Source: Ascarosepion bandense (taxonomy: Eukaryota > Mollusca > Cephalopoda > Sepiida > Sepiidae). From it: 64,000 nt of DNA. Below are positions 1-10,364 of this stretch, in pieces; the first letter of the stretch is position 1; each line of letters opens with the position of its first letter. The translations under genes were made by a program, and so were the position numbers. The notes beneath the pieces are model-generated. The model saw only the letters and a program-made list of their open reading frames with translations. It did no database searches and was not told where the DNA came from. The stretch spans positions 6,993,501 through 7,057,500 of the forward strand of contig JBBBDQ010000346.1 in assembly GCA_037127315.1 (NCBI GenBank), written 5' to 3'.

Positions 1-219
1 ACTTTCCGTCTTCTGTTAGAACATTTCCCAAGTACTTAAATGTTTGTACTTGCTTGATTTTAGTATCACCATTGGCATTTTGGGATCCTCCGTTGCTGAT
101 GACAATACATTCAGTTTTCTTGTAGTTTATTTGTAGTCCTTTCTTTCGACTTTCATCTACCTTTTCATGGAAGGCCTTGTAGTTTTCTTTCCGTGTCAGC
201 ACTGTATGATCTGCGTATT
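1..219 (-). pseudogene. RTE-like LINE reverse transcriptase fragment (cut by window edge)
   Basis: The minus strand reads as part of a LINE reverse transcriptase just after the catalytic palm. It shows YADH (expected YADD), then a lysine-rich stretch with KGLQINYKKTE, then the FKYLGNVLTEDGK block typical of RTE/BovB-type LINEs. The same block (FKYLGSALTEDRK) recurs at about 5650 in this window, so the family call is supported internally. The second aspartate of the YADD box is read as histidine, so this piece would be inactive. The fragment runs off the left edge of the window; its N-terminal end is lost near 219. Known of the family: target-primed reverse transcription by APE-type LINEs. Inferred: an old, truncated insertion. 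Confidence 0.8.
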
Positions 220-410
220 ATCTATTCACTAATAAAAAGGCTTTGAGTTTTTGCTACCAATGAGGAAAATTTATATTTATTATTAATATAAATTATAGCT
301 TTATTATTCATCGAACAATATTGTATATATTGTATATATTTATACAATTTCCTTGAACTACATGGAGTGATATTGATTCAATGAAGCTATTATGGAGACA
401 TTGGCAATAT
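220..410. other. AT-rich spacer
   Basis: Short AT-rich stretch with repeated TATATTGTATAT-type words between two LINE fragments. I see no gene or clear element here. Confidence 0.5.
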
Positions 411-1065
411 CATTCCTCCTGCGATCTCCCTATGATCTACTAACAAATGTGACCAACCTCAAGCTGTGTGGGTACGCTGACACCAATGTATGCACATTAT
501 GCTAAAGTGATTGAGGCACTTTTACGTCATGTTTTCTCTGCATTCCCAAAATCAATGCAGATGTACACGTGGCGTTATAAAGTTCTGCAAGTGGTCATGG
601 ACTTAGTCAGTATACTGTGTGAAGCAGCCAACAAGCAGATTCTAAGGACCGGAGAACTTAAGACCCATTTTTACAGGGAAGGTGAGAGTCCTGTGCAGAA
701 GACCAAAATAACTCCCAACATGATGCTACCCGTGATAAGAAGGTGTTTTCGGTACATATCATTCGTACAGACGCTTGTTTTGACATTTTAACGTGGTCTT
801 ACTCAAAGAGGTATGTCTTCTTAGTAGAATTAACAGTTCCATGGGAGGAGTACATTGAGGAGACGCATGTACTAAAGATGTATTAAATCATTTTGATCCG
901 ATTGCGTGGAAAAGGTAGGTAGCACATGACATAGATTTCTGGATGGTCAATCATTTCCTTCTTTTTCAACATGGGTATTACTGGCCAGAGCCTGAAGCTT
1001 ACTTCACAACGTCTTCAAACAACAGCTGGACAGGCATCAAGATCCAAAATAAATAGTCAGTTAAT
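411..1065 (+). pseudogene. LINE-like C-terminal tail with LVELTVPWEE motif
   Basis: Broken coding sequence spread over more than one plus frame. Residues around 468-791 include HVFSAFPKSMQMYTWRY and VMDLVSILCEAANKQ. After a frame change at about 780 comes YVFLVELTVPWEEYIEE, then at about 971 GITGQSLKLTSQRLQ. This order (TWRH/TWRY block, LELTVPWEE block, LGITG block) is what I recall from long retroelement reverse-transcriptase proteins of marine invertebrates, where it lies C-terminal to the RT domain. No RT catalytic motif lies in the fragment itself. It is interrupted by frameshifts and stops and ends where a SINE begins at about 1066. The exact LINE clade is not clear to me. Confidence 0.65.
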
Positions 1066-1323
1066 CATGTTGCGAAAGAGACATGACAGACTGGGCAGAA
1101 GATTATCCTGCAGTAGTTTGCCATTACTTTCTGTGGTAGACTGGTTGCTAGCCAAGGCTAGAGAACCCAATCTGTTCTTTTATTTAACGCATAACTGTAG
1201 GGAAGAGACGGATTAATACCTTTCCTAAGGGTACTAGCATGTAAGTGAACGCAAGGAATTCAAATGGAATTCGAAATCGGCTCCCCGATTTCTCGTCCCA
1301 AGACAATATCCACTGACCACAAA
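1066..1323 (-). repeat. tRNA-derived SINE, family A
   Basis: Minus-strand copy of the commonest SINE in the window. Shared marks are the segment reading CCAGTTATGGGTTAAATAA in good copies, the ACAGATTGGGTTCTATAGCC block and the tail with the small AGAGACATGA palindrome. The tRNA-like head (A box in TGGTGCAGTGG in good copies) is worn here. Compare 12475-12780, 31800-32107 and 53156-53462. Confidence 0.85.
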
Positions 1324-1654
1324 CAGAGTTAATTATAAATCCCTGCTCTGAACTGACTGCTACTCCCGACGTGAAGCACATTCCTTTCTACGTCACTGAT
1401 AACGCTCGCTACGAGTGCGTTGTGTATTGGTTAACTATCAAAAGCAAACGCATCTAACACAACGTTTAAAATCTGTCTTGCAGTTGCAAAAGGAATCACA
1501 AGGAAGTGACACAAAATATCCTGTATGGTGGCAAAAATCTAATGGTGCCGCCAGGGCTGGCAGTAACGCCTTAGCCACCGAAACAGTCTTACCTTCCCTG
1601 GTTAGCAGCTGACGAGGGCAGAGTATCGGACGTTCTTTCACACGTTGTATGTAG

Positions 1655-1655
<1 letters not shown>
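1324..1655. other. Unassigned sequence
   Basis: About 330 bases without a recognisable domain. Both strands stay open for about 60 codons around 1415-1641, but the two readings overlap and neither resembles a protein I know, so I do not call a gene. Confidence 0.4.

Positions 1656-1699
<44 letters not shown>
1656..1699. repeat. (AT)n microsatellite
   Basis: About 22 uninterrupted AT units. Confidence 0.95.
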
Positions 1700-1700
<1 letters not shown>

Positions 1701-1773
1701 GTTGTATTCAGACAGCAACAATTGATTGAAATATGTTTTATTACATTCCATTTAAAAGGTTCCCTATTCAGTA

Positions 1774-2507
1774 TCTAAATTTATATTTGTAAATGGAAAT
1801 TTGTATCTATGTGTATGTGTGTGTGTGTGTGTGTCCGTTACCTATAGACTTCGAAACGGCAGAACCGATTTGTACTATAAGCGTCTGTGGGTGTTCTTAG
1901 CTAGTTTTGTGTCGAGGCACCCCCGATAAATATCGAAAATCGATAATAGAAAAAATCGGGTTATAGAAGGAGTTGTCCGATTTTAATCAAATTTGATGCA
2001 CTCATAGACAAAGACATTAGAAACGATATTCAGAGTTTTCAAGGTTGCGGTTCTTAAAATAGTGCAGAAAATCGATAATATATATATATTATCGATTTTC
2101 TGCACTATATATATATATAAAAGGCAAGATGTTTGTCTGTGTGTCTGTTTATCTGCCTGTATGTCTGTATTTTTTCAGCCTTTTTATTTTAGTTTTTGCT
2201 CCGGGTTTGGCTCTAAGTAGGTATAATTATAGTTCTTAGTCTCAGCCATTATACCATTTACTCAGAGGACTTATTTAGCCTTCAAAATTCAGTTTACGAC
2301 GAAAAAACTTATTTGATATCGATACCAGGAAATCAAAATTTGACTTACATCCATTCATTTTTCTTTCAGTCTACGGTTTCACATTAACTGGAAACAACTA
2401 TTGCTTTTTAGTCTTTCGTGCCAACGTCCAAAGAGTCTGAGCTCCAGGATCATGGATTAGTTTTAAAGCATTCATTACACCCGAGCAACGCCGGGCTATA
2501 CTGCTAG
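1774..2507 (+). mobile_element. Non-autonomous Helitron-like element, copy 1
   Basis: Starts TCTAAAT after an A and ends CTGCTAG before a T, the A|TC...CTRR|T rule of Helitrons. Near the 3' end is the hairpin CCCGAGCAACGCCGGG (2480-2495), about 10 bases before CTAG. The 5' part has (TG)n followed by TCCGTTACCTATAGACT and ACGGC..AACCGAT, like many animal Helitron 5' ends. In the middle is the inverted pair TATCGATTTTCTGCACTA around an AT run (about 2065-2105). No Rep/helicase coding is present. This copy is longer than its three relatives because of an extra segment at about 2170-2430. Confidence 0.8.
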
Positions 2508-3310
2508 TTCTATTATATATGTTGCATTACTGCATAAGCTGTTGAATATCAGGATTGAAAACATGAATAAATTTTCCAAAGTTCGTTGGTTGGATTTCTG
2601 CATATTACAGTCATTGTCAAGAACGAAGTATGTTATGTACAGGCGAGTTACATGTTTAACAATTTTCTGTTTATGAAAACTTATTTTGATGACTTATTGG
2701 TAATAATTGGATTGCACTCCTTATCCTTTATAAATCTTTCTGACTATCAACATACTAAACAGCAAACGGAATTACTCAACTTAGAAAAACTCAAAATTCT
2801 GAAGCCATCGTCATTTATAATAAAGATATTTCAAAACGTATAATCACGCTCAACAAACATACTTCCCTGTATAGTAGCATCGATATTCTGTTACCCTCAA
2901 ATAAAAATTTGAAAAACCGTTTGAAAACGATAAATGCGTATGTACAGATGCATGTATTACCTCTCGTGTGTATGTGTTTGTGTCTCACTTGTCTGTCATA
3001 CGCAAAAATTACAATATTATGAACTTTGATATAACAGATTTTGCAATCGATGGCGGCTATAGTGTACATTTATTTTATAAAATTATGATAATTATAATAT
3101 AATTATCATAATAATTATATGATAAAATTTTATTTTTATTTTAGAAAAATATAATAATTATAATAATTATATAAAATTAACATTTATTAACGTTATAAAA
3201 TTTACATTTATTCATGTTTCTCCTTTTCTTTTGATCTACTTTCCGTATTTTTTTTTTCATGTTTAAGATTGCAGAGAGAACAAGAGACATGCAGCTTTGT
3301 GCAAATTAAT
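2508..3310. other. Unassigned AT-rich sequence with a short palindrome
   Basis: No recognisable gene. An open frame at 2586-2843 (+) has no familiar motif. At 3082-3112 there is a perfect inverted repeat with 14-base arms (ATTATGATAATTAT) and a 3-base spacer. Confidence 0.4.
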
Positions 3311-3478
3311 TTAAACAGTTGCTTTAGTTTCCTTTGCTTTTACCATATGGTCATTTTTAGACGCACAGAAGTTAAGGGTGGAATCAATTTCTATTTTTTT
3401 TTTATTCTCAGATTAGGTCATTTGCAGTGGTGTGCAGTCATATGAATCTATTTTCAGGGTGTATGATGAAATTTGTAG
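3311..3478 (+). mobile_element. 5' end of a Tc1-like element (partial copy)
   Basis: Matches the non-coding leader of the two Tc1-like copies at 3550-4180 and 21630-22155: it shares the words GCTTTAGTTT, ACCATATGGTCATTTTTAGA and GCAGTGGTGTGCAGT, in the same order. It stops before any coding sequence. Its position about 80 bases upstream of a longer copy suggests a partial tandem duplication or two insertions. Confidence 0.6.
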
Positions 3479-3549
3479 ATATAAATAAATATACTGTTTA
3501 ATTATACTCAAAATCCAAAAAGCGGTTCAAATAAATATCCCTAGCGAAA

Positions 3550-4180
3550 ATTGATTGATAAAACTGCTTTAGTTTACTTTTCTTTCCATACGGTCGGATT
3601 TAGACCCCCTAAAGTGACCGTAACAGAGAGTAACCAATTTCTTGTTGTTTTTTGTTTTTGTTTTTGTTTTGTTTTTGTTTTTTCTCAGATTAGTTCATTT
3701 GCAGTGGTGTGCAGTAATATGAATCTATTTTCGGGGTGTATGACGTCACTCGTGATTGTATCAGATTTTTATCATGCCCAGACACTATTGTTTCTATTGT
3801 CCATTAGTTTCCCTACGGCCATTGTCTGCGATGGTGTTACTTCATGGAAGAGTACAAACATTGAAACGCTGCAAGAACACACTGGCAAGCCTTACAGAGA
3901 GCTGGCCGTTATTGTTAGTGTCAATCTTTCAATTGTCAGTAATATCATGAAGGCGGAGAAACAAACTGGATTCATCAGTCCAAAATGTAAAGTAAAATGC
4001 GGTCGGAAGAGAAAAACAACGCCAAGAGACGACGTATATGTAATCAAGGAAAGTGTGAACGATCCTAAGACATTATTCGTTTTGTTTCAATTAATTTGCT
4101 CAAATGTGAGCAAAATCCTTATTGTCAATTTAATATTTATATTTCACAAGTTTTTCATTGTATTCGAACTGCAGGCATAA
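3550..4180 (+). pseudogene. Deleted Tc1-like transposase (N-terminal helix-turn-helix only)
   Basis: The plus strand encodes a Tc1-type paired-like DNA-binding N-terminus at about 3845-4075: LQEHTGKPYREL, VSNIMKAEKQTGF, and the GRKRKTTPRDD hinge followed by YVIKESVNDP. The DD34E catalytic core is absent. Right after the DP residues the sequence jumps to CGTTTTGTTTCAATTAATTTGC, the same junction as in the copy at 21630-22155. The shared breakpoint in two loci suggests that a deleted form was mobilised, rather than two independent decays. The leader carries GCAGTGGTGTGCAGT as in the other copies. Function as an active transposase is ruled out; it may act only as a substrate. Confidence 0.75.
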
Positions 4181-5155
4181 CAGCAATAAAATACTATAGC
4201 TTTCTTTTCTGGTGGGCGGTTTGAACGTTATCAGTAAACACGAGTTTTTGTTATGTAGCCTGTATTATAATACAACCAAAGTTTTTATTGATGGGATGAA
4301 CCTTTCAGCGTGGATTTTTTGGGGGAGGAGAGAAGAATGGAAAGAAAATGTAAGATCGAACTACAAATGAAGATATTTTTCAGGCCAAAAATAAAAATAT
4401 TTCGTCTGACTCCTCTAACAGTGCGAAAAGGCGGTAATTTTTTAACGCTGACGCCTATTTCCTAGACTTGGACATCTGTTATATACAATTTTTCTCTGAT
4501 CACAACCACGTAACGTTGACGTCTACTTAAGCGATTAGATTACGTTCTTCGCCTTCATTAGACCACGTGTATTGCAAATGTGTATTTTTTAACAAATCAT
4601 CTTGTGAATATATGGCCAAGCCATGACGCTGTTTATCATCTGGCTTGTTTTCGATGTTTGTAAAAATAAAAACTATATAATAAAAAAGGAGAAAAAACAA
4701 AGGAAATAGTAATAATTTAACAATGGTTCAATAAATATCTTTGAGAAGCAATAATGCAAAAAGTCATTAATTTTCGCAGATTTCTTGAGGGAATAATCCG
4801 ATTTTAAATCTGCAGATATTGAACTTCTCCATTTTCATTAATGGACGACAATATGAATTCCCAAGTCAATATCTTATTGAATTTACACTAAATAAAAGTT
4901 TGCAGATTTTTTCCGGCTTAAAAATTTTAAAAGTAAAATGAGATTTTGTTTTAATCGGAAAAATAAATTTACAATATTCCAATATTCTAATATATAAAAA
5001 CCATAAAATCCGAATTTTTAAATTAACTCTAGCCGCTTAAAACATAGTTCTACCAAAGAACATATGGTCCAATTTTAAAAAAAAAATTTAACTACGTTTT
5101 AATATATTATTATATTAATATATTATATAATATATAATACTTGCACGAAGTATAT
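4181..5155. other. Unassigned AT-rich sequence
   Basis: About 970 bases with no domain, SINE or TIR that I recognise. AT runs increase towards the 3' side. Confidence 0.4.
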
Positions 5156-5159
5156 AACT

Positions 5160-5770
5160 ATATTCTTCTTCTATGTGCCCTATCCTTAGGCGATCATGGT
5201 TCTCCACGTCTCCCTATCCCTAGTGGCTCTTGGTATGTTTCTCCTGTTACACCTTGCAACCCCCGTTCCGTCATACACCTGATCAGACCCTTCAAATATG
5301 TTATCCGCTGCCTTTCTCTGTCTCTTTTTCCTTCTATCTGGCCTGTCAGTATCAGGTTCTCCAAGTGCTCCTTTCTCATTGCATGTCCCAGGAAATTCAG
5401 TTGTCTCTTCCCGATGTTCACTATTAATTTTCTTTTCGTTTCCATTCTTTCCAACACCTCATCGTTGCTCGCATTCTCGTATTGAAGAACTGACATCACA
5501 GAGCAATCTAGCACTCTCTTCTTTGTTTCTAGTGAAATTTTCCTGTGTCTTAGTACTTTACTCAGCTTCTGGAACGCGTCTTTCGCCATGCCAGTTCGCC
5601 TTCGGATCTCTGTGTCGCACTTTCTATCTTCTGTTAGAGCACTTCCTAGGTATTTAAATTTTTGTACTTGCTTGATTCTGGTATCCCCCACCTGTATTTG
5701 GCATTTTAGATTGCTCTTTTGCTCAGTCTGAATAATTAAAATTTCCGCCTTGTTAATTTTATATCAATCT
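5160..5770 (-). pseudogene. RTE-like LINE, C-terminal part with internal deletion
   Basis: Minus-strand open frame of 165 codons (5194-5691) plus flanks. It begins after the palm with FKYLGSALTED, then RRRTGMAKDAFQKL, VMSVLQY, and the terminal NFLGHAMRKEHLENLIL block with KRDRERQRITYL, all typical of RTE/BovB-type LINE C-termini. Compared with the copy at 24412 (LQYGIECWTVSSKIKKKLEA...), about 35 residues between LQY and NDEVLE are missing, yet the frame is preserved across the deletion. No catalytic residues remain. Product if translated would be inactive. The 3' end lies at about 5160 in a CTAGTGGCTCTTGG-type context. Confidence 0.85.
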
Positions 5771-5837
5771 CTATCAGAGTTTAACTTACAATATTTTATA
5801 CTCCTTGACTAGAACACTAAAATATAAGAGATGCATT

Positions 5838-6150
5838 TACTTTTATTTTGTAAGTTCAAAATTTCTTATAATGCTGCTCAACCGTCTGTCAACATTAACA
5901 GAGCATGGGGTGAAATATTCACTTCTGATCGGACAGTATGACTTTGGTTTCTGAAGTTCCGTAGTGAAGATACGAGTCTTCAAAATCAAGGTGATAGAGG
6001 ATGTCCATCTGCAATTAACAATCAACACCTGAACATATGAAATGCACGTTAAAGTGTGAGAGCAAACTCTTACATAACGGGTTCCACCATTTTAAGACAT
6101 TCGGAGCAACTTAAAAATTTGGCATGGTTTCTTCACCATTATTAGTGTAA
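5838..6150 (+). pseudogene. Mariner transposase N-terminal fragment
   Basis: One plus frame reads NAAQPSVNINRAWGEIFTSD, then TVxLWFLKFRSEDTSLQ and DRGCPSAINNQHL, with stops replacing at least two codons. This matches the first helix-turn-helix and GRP-like hinge of mariner/SETMAR-type transposases (family form: RTVQRWFKKFRSGD..L.D..GRGRPS). The second DNA-binding half is only hinted at (STILRHSEQLKNLAWF). The catalytic domain is absent. An old, truncated copy. Confidence 0.75.
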
Positions 6151-6584
6151 ATAAACAATCTAATCAATAAATAGTGTTTATAATTTTTGTTGTCGATTCT
6201 CAAGAAGAAAGAAGAAATGTAAAAATTCACTTTCATACGTAAAGGTTTTATTCCAATTCTAATCATCGCTTTTTAAAACAATAAACATTGCCGAGGAGGG
6301 AAGGTAGTTAAAATAATAGCGGTGCCAAGGCAAAATTGCCCTTTTGACACGCTGTTTTATGTGTTTGTTTTTTGTTTTTTTGTTTGTTTGTTTTTTGGGT
6401 TTTTTTTTTTAATTTTTGCGGACATGAAATTCAAAGATTGCTGAAAACTCTTAGAATAGGTAATAAAAGAAAGAAAGTAGAAAGGACTAAGTGTTAAATG
6501 CAAGCAAATAGAAACTAAACCATCCCGGTTCGTCAAAATCATGCAGGTACGGAAATGAAAATCATGCAGGTACGGCGCACAGAA
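6151..6584. other. Unassigned spacer with T/G-rich run
   Basis: No gene seen. A T/G-rich low-complexity stretch lies at 6357-6420, and a 22-base direct repeat (AAAATCATGCAGGTACGG core) occurs at about 6536-6575. Confidence 0.4.
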
Positions 6585-7843
6585 ATAACACAAGGTACCT
6601 TTCAAAAACTAAGCAAAGTATTAGAGACAATTTTTTCGTTTGAAACAAAGAAAAGAATGTTGAATTGAATTATATAAATAAATATATTAAAATGACGTGC
6701 CAGGTCATCATTTATAAGCCGGACAGCTGTGAGAAGGATGAAAGTGTCTAGAGATCTCGTTCGGGGCTGTTTGCTTTAAGACTTCAAAGTGCTATCAGTA
6801 GCTGCATCAAGTCCCCGCATGTGTCAAGCATTTAGGGATAGTGCTGTGGATGAACGTACTGCAAGGCGTTGCTTTCGAAAATTTAAGTCGGGAGATTTGT
6901 CTCTCCATGATGAACCTCGCAGTGGACGACCACAGGTCTTGAATGACGGAGTCCTGAAGGCGGCCATTAAAGAGGACAGTAGTCTAACGTATGGTGAACT
7001 TGCAAGACAGTTCAACGTTTCCGATGAAACAGTCAGACTTCACCTGCACCGCCTAGGTAAGACGTACAAACTGAGCAAGTGGGTTCAGCAAACGCTGTTG
7101 GAGGTTCACAAGGGACAACGAGTGGCAGCATGCGTATCGCTGCTTTCTCGCCACCATACCGCATCCTTATTCAATAGAGTGCTTACCAGTGACAAAAAGT
7201 GTGTTCTGTACGAAACTCCCAAGCGTTCCAGATATTAGTTGTCTCCTCAGAATGCTGTCCCTCACACCGCAAGATCGCCTATGCACCCATGCAAGATTAT
7301 GCTTTGTGTCTGGTGAACAGGTCATCAAGTAGTTCATTTTGAACTGCTACCAACGAGCCAAACTGTCACTGGAGACCTATACTTGCAGAAAATGAAACGT
7401 GTGCAACAGGCATTGCACCAGAAGAAGCCAGCACTGGTGAATCGCAAAGATGTGCTTTTCCTCCATGACAACGCTAGACCGCATGTCGCGCGAGTGGTCA
7501 GGGATACTATATAGCAACTCGGATGGGAGACTTTGTGTCATCCACTTTATTCACCTGACCTTGCGCCATCCGATTACCAGATCTTCCACTCCTTGGATAA
7601 TCATCTTCGTGGGAAATCCTTCACCAATGAAGTAGATTTGTGCAAAGCCGTCACGGACTTCGTTGCGTCAAAACCCCCTGAGTTCTACCACAACGGAATT
7701 GGACAGCTGGTGACACGTTGGCAGAAGATGTTGGATGCCGATGGCGATTACTTCGAAGACTAAATATAAGTTACACATACTGTGAAGCACTTTCTTTTTT
7801 TTCCTTTAAAAACGGACTGAATTTTTTGGTTACCTTGTATATT
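6585..7843 (+). mobile_element. Full-length mariner element
   Basis: About 1.26 kb, the usual mariner size. The right end reads (in reverse complement) TATACAAGGTAACCAAAAAA; the left end at about 6588 has the weaker match ACACAAGGTACCTTTCAAAAA. A second copy of the right-end sequence (TTTTTTGGTTACCTTGTATA) sits alone at 30014-30034. It encloses the transposase pseudogene at 6738-7762. TA duplications are plausible but the left end is worn. Confidence 0.65.
6738..7762 (+). pseudogene. Mariner transposase, full length, four stops and no frameshift
   Basis: A single plus frame of about 341 codons spans the whole protein, the normal length for mariner. N-terminal HTH: CQAFRDSAVDERTARRCFRK; hinge SGRPQVL; second HTH ETVRLHLHRLGK. 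Catalytic residues are all present: D in LTSDKKCVLYE, D in FLHDNARPH, D in YSPDLAPSDYQ; 34 residues separate the second and third, i.e. DD34D. The end is DADGDYFED then TAA. In-frame stops interrupt at 6777 (TAA), 7236 (TAG), 7314 (TGA, after CVW) and 7512 (TAG). No frameshift was needed to read it, so decay is recent compared with the other mariners here. Start chosen at the ATG before RDLVRG; residues before the first stop fit the family N-terminus. Confidence 0.9.
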
Positions 7844-7922
7844 TATAAGGTAAGACATGATATTCTGTGTTTAAGCATTTTTGCAAATTGTTATCTCATG
7901 TTATTTCCTTTTTTTTTTTAAT
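7844..7922. other. AT-rich junction
   Basis: Short AT- and T-rich junction between the mariner and a CR1-like tail. Confidence 0.4.
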
Positions 7923-8368
7923 CATATCACCCGAGCAAGGCGGTAACGCCACTGATGTGCAGGGGGCTACATAGGAGTGAAAAGATTGGAAAAGAGAAAG
8001 CCGGAAACCACATCCTAAACAGGGAACAAGGGATGAGCCTCTTCACCTGTTCAATAGACGAGGGTGGGGTGTGAACCGGGCAATAGTTTAGTCTATCTAC
8101 TCCAATTGAAAAAAAAAAAGGAAAAGGAGTGAAAAGATTGGAAAAGAGAAAACCGGAAACCACATCCTAAACAGGGAACAAGGGATGAGCCTCTTCACCT
8201 GTTCAATAGACGTGGGTGGAGTGTGAACCGGGAGATAGTTTAGTCTATCTACTCCAATTGAAAAAAAAAAAGAAAAAAAGAGAAAGGAATGAAAAGATTG
8301 GAAAAGGGAAAGCCGGAAACCACATCCTAAACAGGGAACAAGGGATGAACCTCTTCACCTGTTCAATA
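7923..8368 (-). repeat. CR1-like LINE 3' end with about three tandem tail units
   Basis: The minus strand ends in GCCTTGCTCGGGTGATATGAT, the 3' terminus of the window's CR1/jockey-like family. Upstream, a unit of about 150-175 bases carrying CCTCTTCACCTGTTCAATAG and TTTAGTCTATCTACTCCAATTG is repeated three times, separated by A-rich runs. The same unit lies twice in tandem at 44388-44745 and once at 29719-29920. It does not encode a domain I recognise. Confidence 0.75.
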
Positions 8369-8990
8369 GATAATTACTAAGATTACTTTTATAAACCATA
8401 AGGCAAATGTAGCATTAGTTAATAATACCTTTGTAGTATTTATATCTTACAAGGGTTAATTGTGTACATTCAGTTAAAACGGGATTCACTTTAAGCGCAG
8501 CTCGGCATTTGTACATGTCGGTTGATCGTCATTCTTCAGCAAGTATGACTGGTTGAGGAATGTTGGGCCTATGTATAGTTGAGCCAACGTTACATCATCT
8601 TTTCTTCCTTTTCTAGACATTTGTTTCCAGTGGCCTAAGATTGGTTTGGTTGTACGAAGTTTCTTATTTGTGTTGTCGATTCAGGGTTTTTGCCATTTCT
8701 GTTGAATAAAACTGTTTATTTTAATTTTTAGGTCCGCATAAGAGATCTTGAAATCATTATCAGGGTTTCCTTTTGCGTAGATTTCACGGTTGAATCTGCT
8801 TTGACATTTCTTCTAAAAAGCAATTTGGAGAAAATGGCGACTCACCGATTTAAAAATAAAGGATGTTAAAGGTATAAAATATCTGGAATCAACAAAAGAG
8901 TGGAAGTTGTAGAGAGCCATCATACATTATACATATAAAACTAATACTACTTTTGCCTTATGGTTTATAAAAGTAATCTTAGTAATTATC
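8369..8990. mobile_element. DNA-transposon-like element with terminal inverted repeats of about 48 bases
   Basis: The left end GATAATTACTAAGATTACTT (8369 on) is repeated in reverse complement at 8971-8990 (AAGTAATCTTAGTAATTATC). The inverted identity runs on through ATAAACCATAAGGCAAA for about 48 bases with few mismatches. The 520-base interior has no long open frame and no familiar motif. It sits directly on the end of the CR1-like tail array. No clear target duplication: TAATAG on the left and ATTAAG on the right differ. A non-autonomous DNA element of unknown superfamily fits best. Confidence 0.7.
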
Positions 8991-9042
8991 ATTAAGTGAT
9001 ATATATTGAATAAATTATCTGTACTTCTTAGATAAGGTAGTA

Positions 9043-9402
9043 TTTACATTATTTACACTGTTAAGACTGTTGTTCTCATCTTTATTGCAATCTTTACAAT
9101 ATTGAACTCACAACTCTTTAAATCAAGTCACTGGAACTTATCCACTGGGCCATGTGTCCTGGCTACAACAGTGGTGAACAAATAACTTAGAGAGTAGTGT
9201 TAAAGGGAGATAACTACAAAGCCTCCGAAAGTAGCATTGTGTATGAAATGAGAATTATAGACGCCAGCGATCGAAATAAAGGGTTGGATTAAAAATTTCT
9301 AGTAAGTGAAGATGGCTGGAGCGTATAACGGCCGAAACTTCGTAAACATGGTTATAAAGATGAGGAAAACAGCCCGAACAGTGTAAATAATGTGAATAAA
9401 TT
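9043..9402 (+). repeat. tRNA-like head plus hammerhead-like core, inside a foldback
   Basis: Arms at 9043-9092 and 9349-9402 are inverted copies (TTTACATTATTTACACTGTT core). Between them, from about 9120, lies a region shared with 22205-22510: CTGGCTACAACAGTGGTGAA and AAAGGGAGATAACTAC. Close to the right arm is a hammerhead-like core: GTGAAGA (9306-9312; family CTGAAGA), stem II GGC...GCC, and GAAAC (9334-9338). The first core base is changed (C to G), so activity is doubtful. I read it as a Penelope-type terminal sequence or a SINE with such a tail. Confidence 0.5.
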
Positions 9403-9462
9403 GCAGTCTAAAGCAAAGAAAGTTGAATCACTGTGTCGTGAATGACAAATTTTCTAGCAAGA

Positions 9463-9722
9463 ATCTATCTTACATTTTTAAGTTTATATCATTCGTCCAT
9501 ATTTCGAATATTGCTGCCACATCTGAATTGGTGCTCCTACTGTATATTTAGAGGTTCTTGATAAAATCCAAAGAAGAATCTGCGATGTTTTCGGTCATGA
9601 CGTGGCATCTGGGCTTCAGTCACTTTTCCAACGCCGCTGTAACGTATCTTTCCTCTGCCTTTTCTATAAATAAGTTCAAAATTTTTCTCATGAATTGTTG
9701 TTTCTCTGTGATATGGTCCTAG
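9463..9722 (+). pseudogene. CR1/jockey-like LINE, reverse transcriptase C-terminal region
   Basis: Plus strand reads YFEYCCHIWIGAPTVYLEVL, then DKIQRRICDVFGHDVASGLQ and SFLCLFYK, with at least one frame slip. This is the conserved segment after the RT domain of CR1/jockey-like LINEs (family form: EYCSHIW.GA...LD.IQ.R). The same protein segment is seen on the minus strand of 14050-14850 and 22846-23465. It continues, after an AT-rich interruption, at 10072. Confidence 0.8.
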
Positions 9723-10071
9723 TCATGACGGTAAACGTTATAGAAATATACACATAGAAATAGACTTTAATAGAAATAAATACATAAAAATAGACTTTTT
9801 ATAGAAAAATATACATTTTTGAAGGAAAAATTTATTGCCAGCAATACATTTTTGAGCACAAAATAAAAGACATCTTCAGTTTTCCATAATAAAAAAATTT
9901 AAAAATTTTCATAAAAATCTGACTAAATCAACCTTCTCACTATTATCAAAATGTATTTTTTAAATACCTTAAAAAACCCACCTTTCTGGCATTAAATAAC
10001 TCACGGGGGTTGATATGCCGTAAAACAAAACTAAAATTAAAATTCTCTATGGTATCAAAATTTTATGAATT
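9723..10071. repeat. AT-rich insertion splitting a CR1-like LINE, ending in a small hairpin block
   Basis: Contains repeated ATAGAAATA / AAATAGACTTT words (9735-9800). It ends with GGCATTAAATAAC...GGTTGATATGCC (about 9991-10020), a block with GGCAT/ATGCC ends that recurs at 21533-21565 and 32385-32420. It separates two parts of what seems to be one LINE copy. Confidence 0.5.
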
Positions 10072-10340
10072 TAATTTTGACGGCAATTTCTCATCATTTT
10101 ACAGTTGAAATGGCTAGACGCAACCGTAAGTTCTATGCTAACAGTTTCTTTTATTGCACTTCTCTCTTCTATTACACTCTTTCGCCTTCTTGCTTTGCAG
10201 CCAACTTTGATCTTTAAAAATTTAAATGCAATGTCAATCGTTTCGTTCTGTCTTCTTAATATTTTTCTTTTATTGTCCTCTCTTCTTAACAGTATTTTTC
10301 TCATATTCTCTAACACTAAGTAACCCCCGGTTAGTATTAG
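10072..10340 (+). pseudogene. CR1-like LINE, C-terminus and 3' untranslated end
   Basis: Resumes the LINE broken at 9722. The coding sense is the plus strand with the usual order: small-residue region, then AATTTAAATGCAATGTCAATCG (in other copies FK/RFKCNVN), then a T-rich tail of the family up to AGGCTTTATTACCTTATTGC, a decayed form of the CCTTGCTTGGGG end. Frame is not maintained. Confidence 0.65.
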
Positions 10341-10364
10341 AGGCTTTATTACCTTATTGCTTAT

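Noticed and set aside
3551..4180. A 209-codon open frame that could pass for a host protein
   Set aside because: Only its middle is coding-like, and that is a Tc1-type DNA-binding domain; the ends are leader and junk translated by chance.
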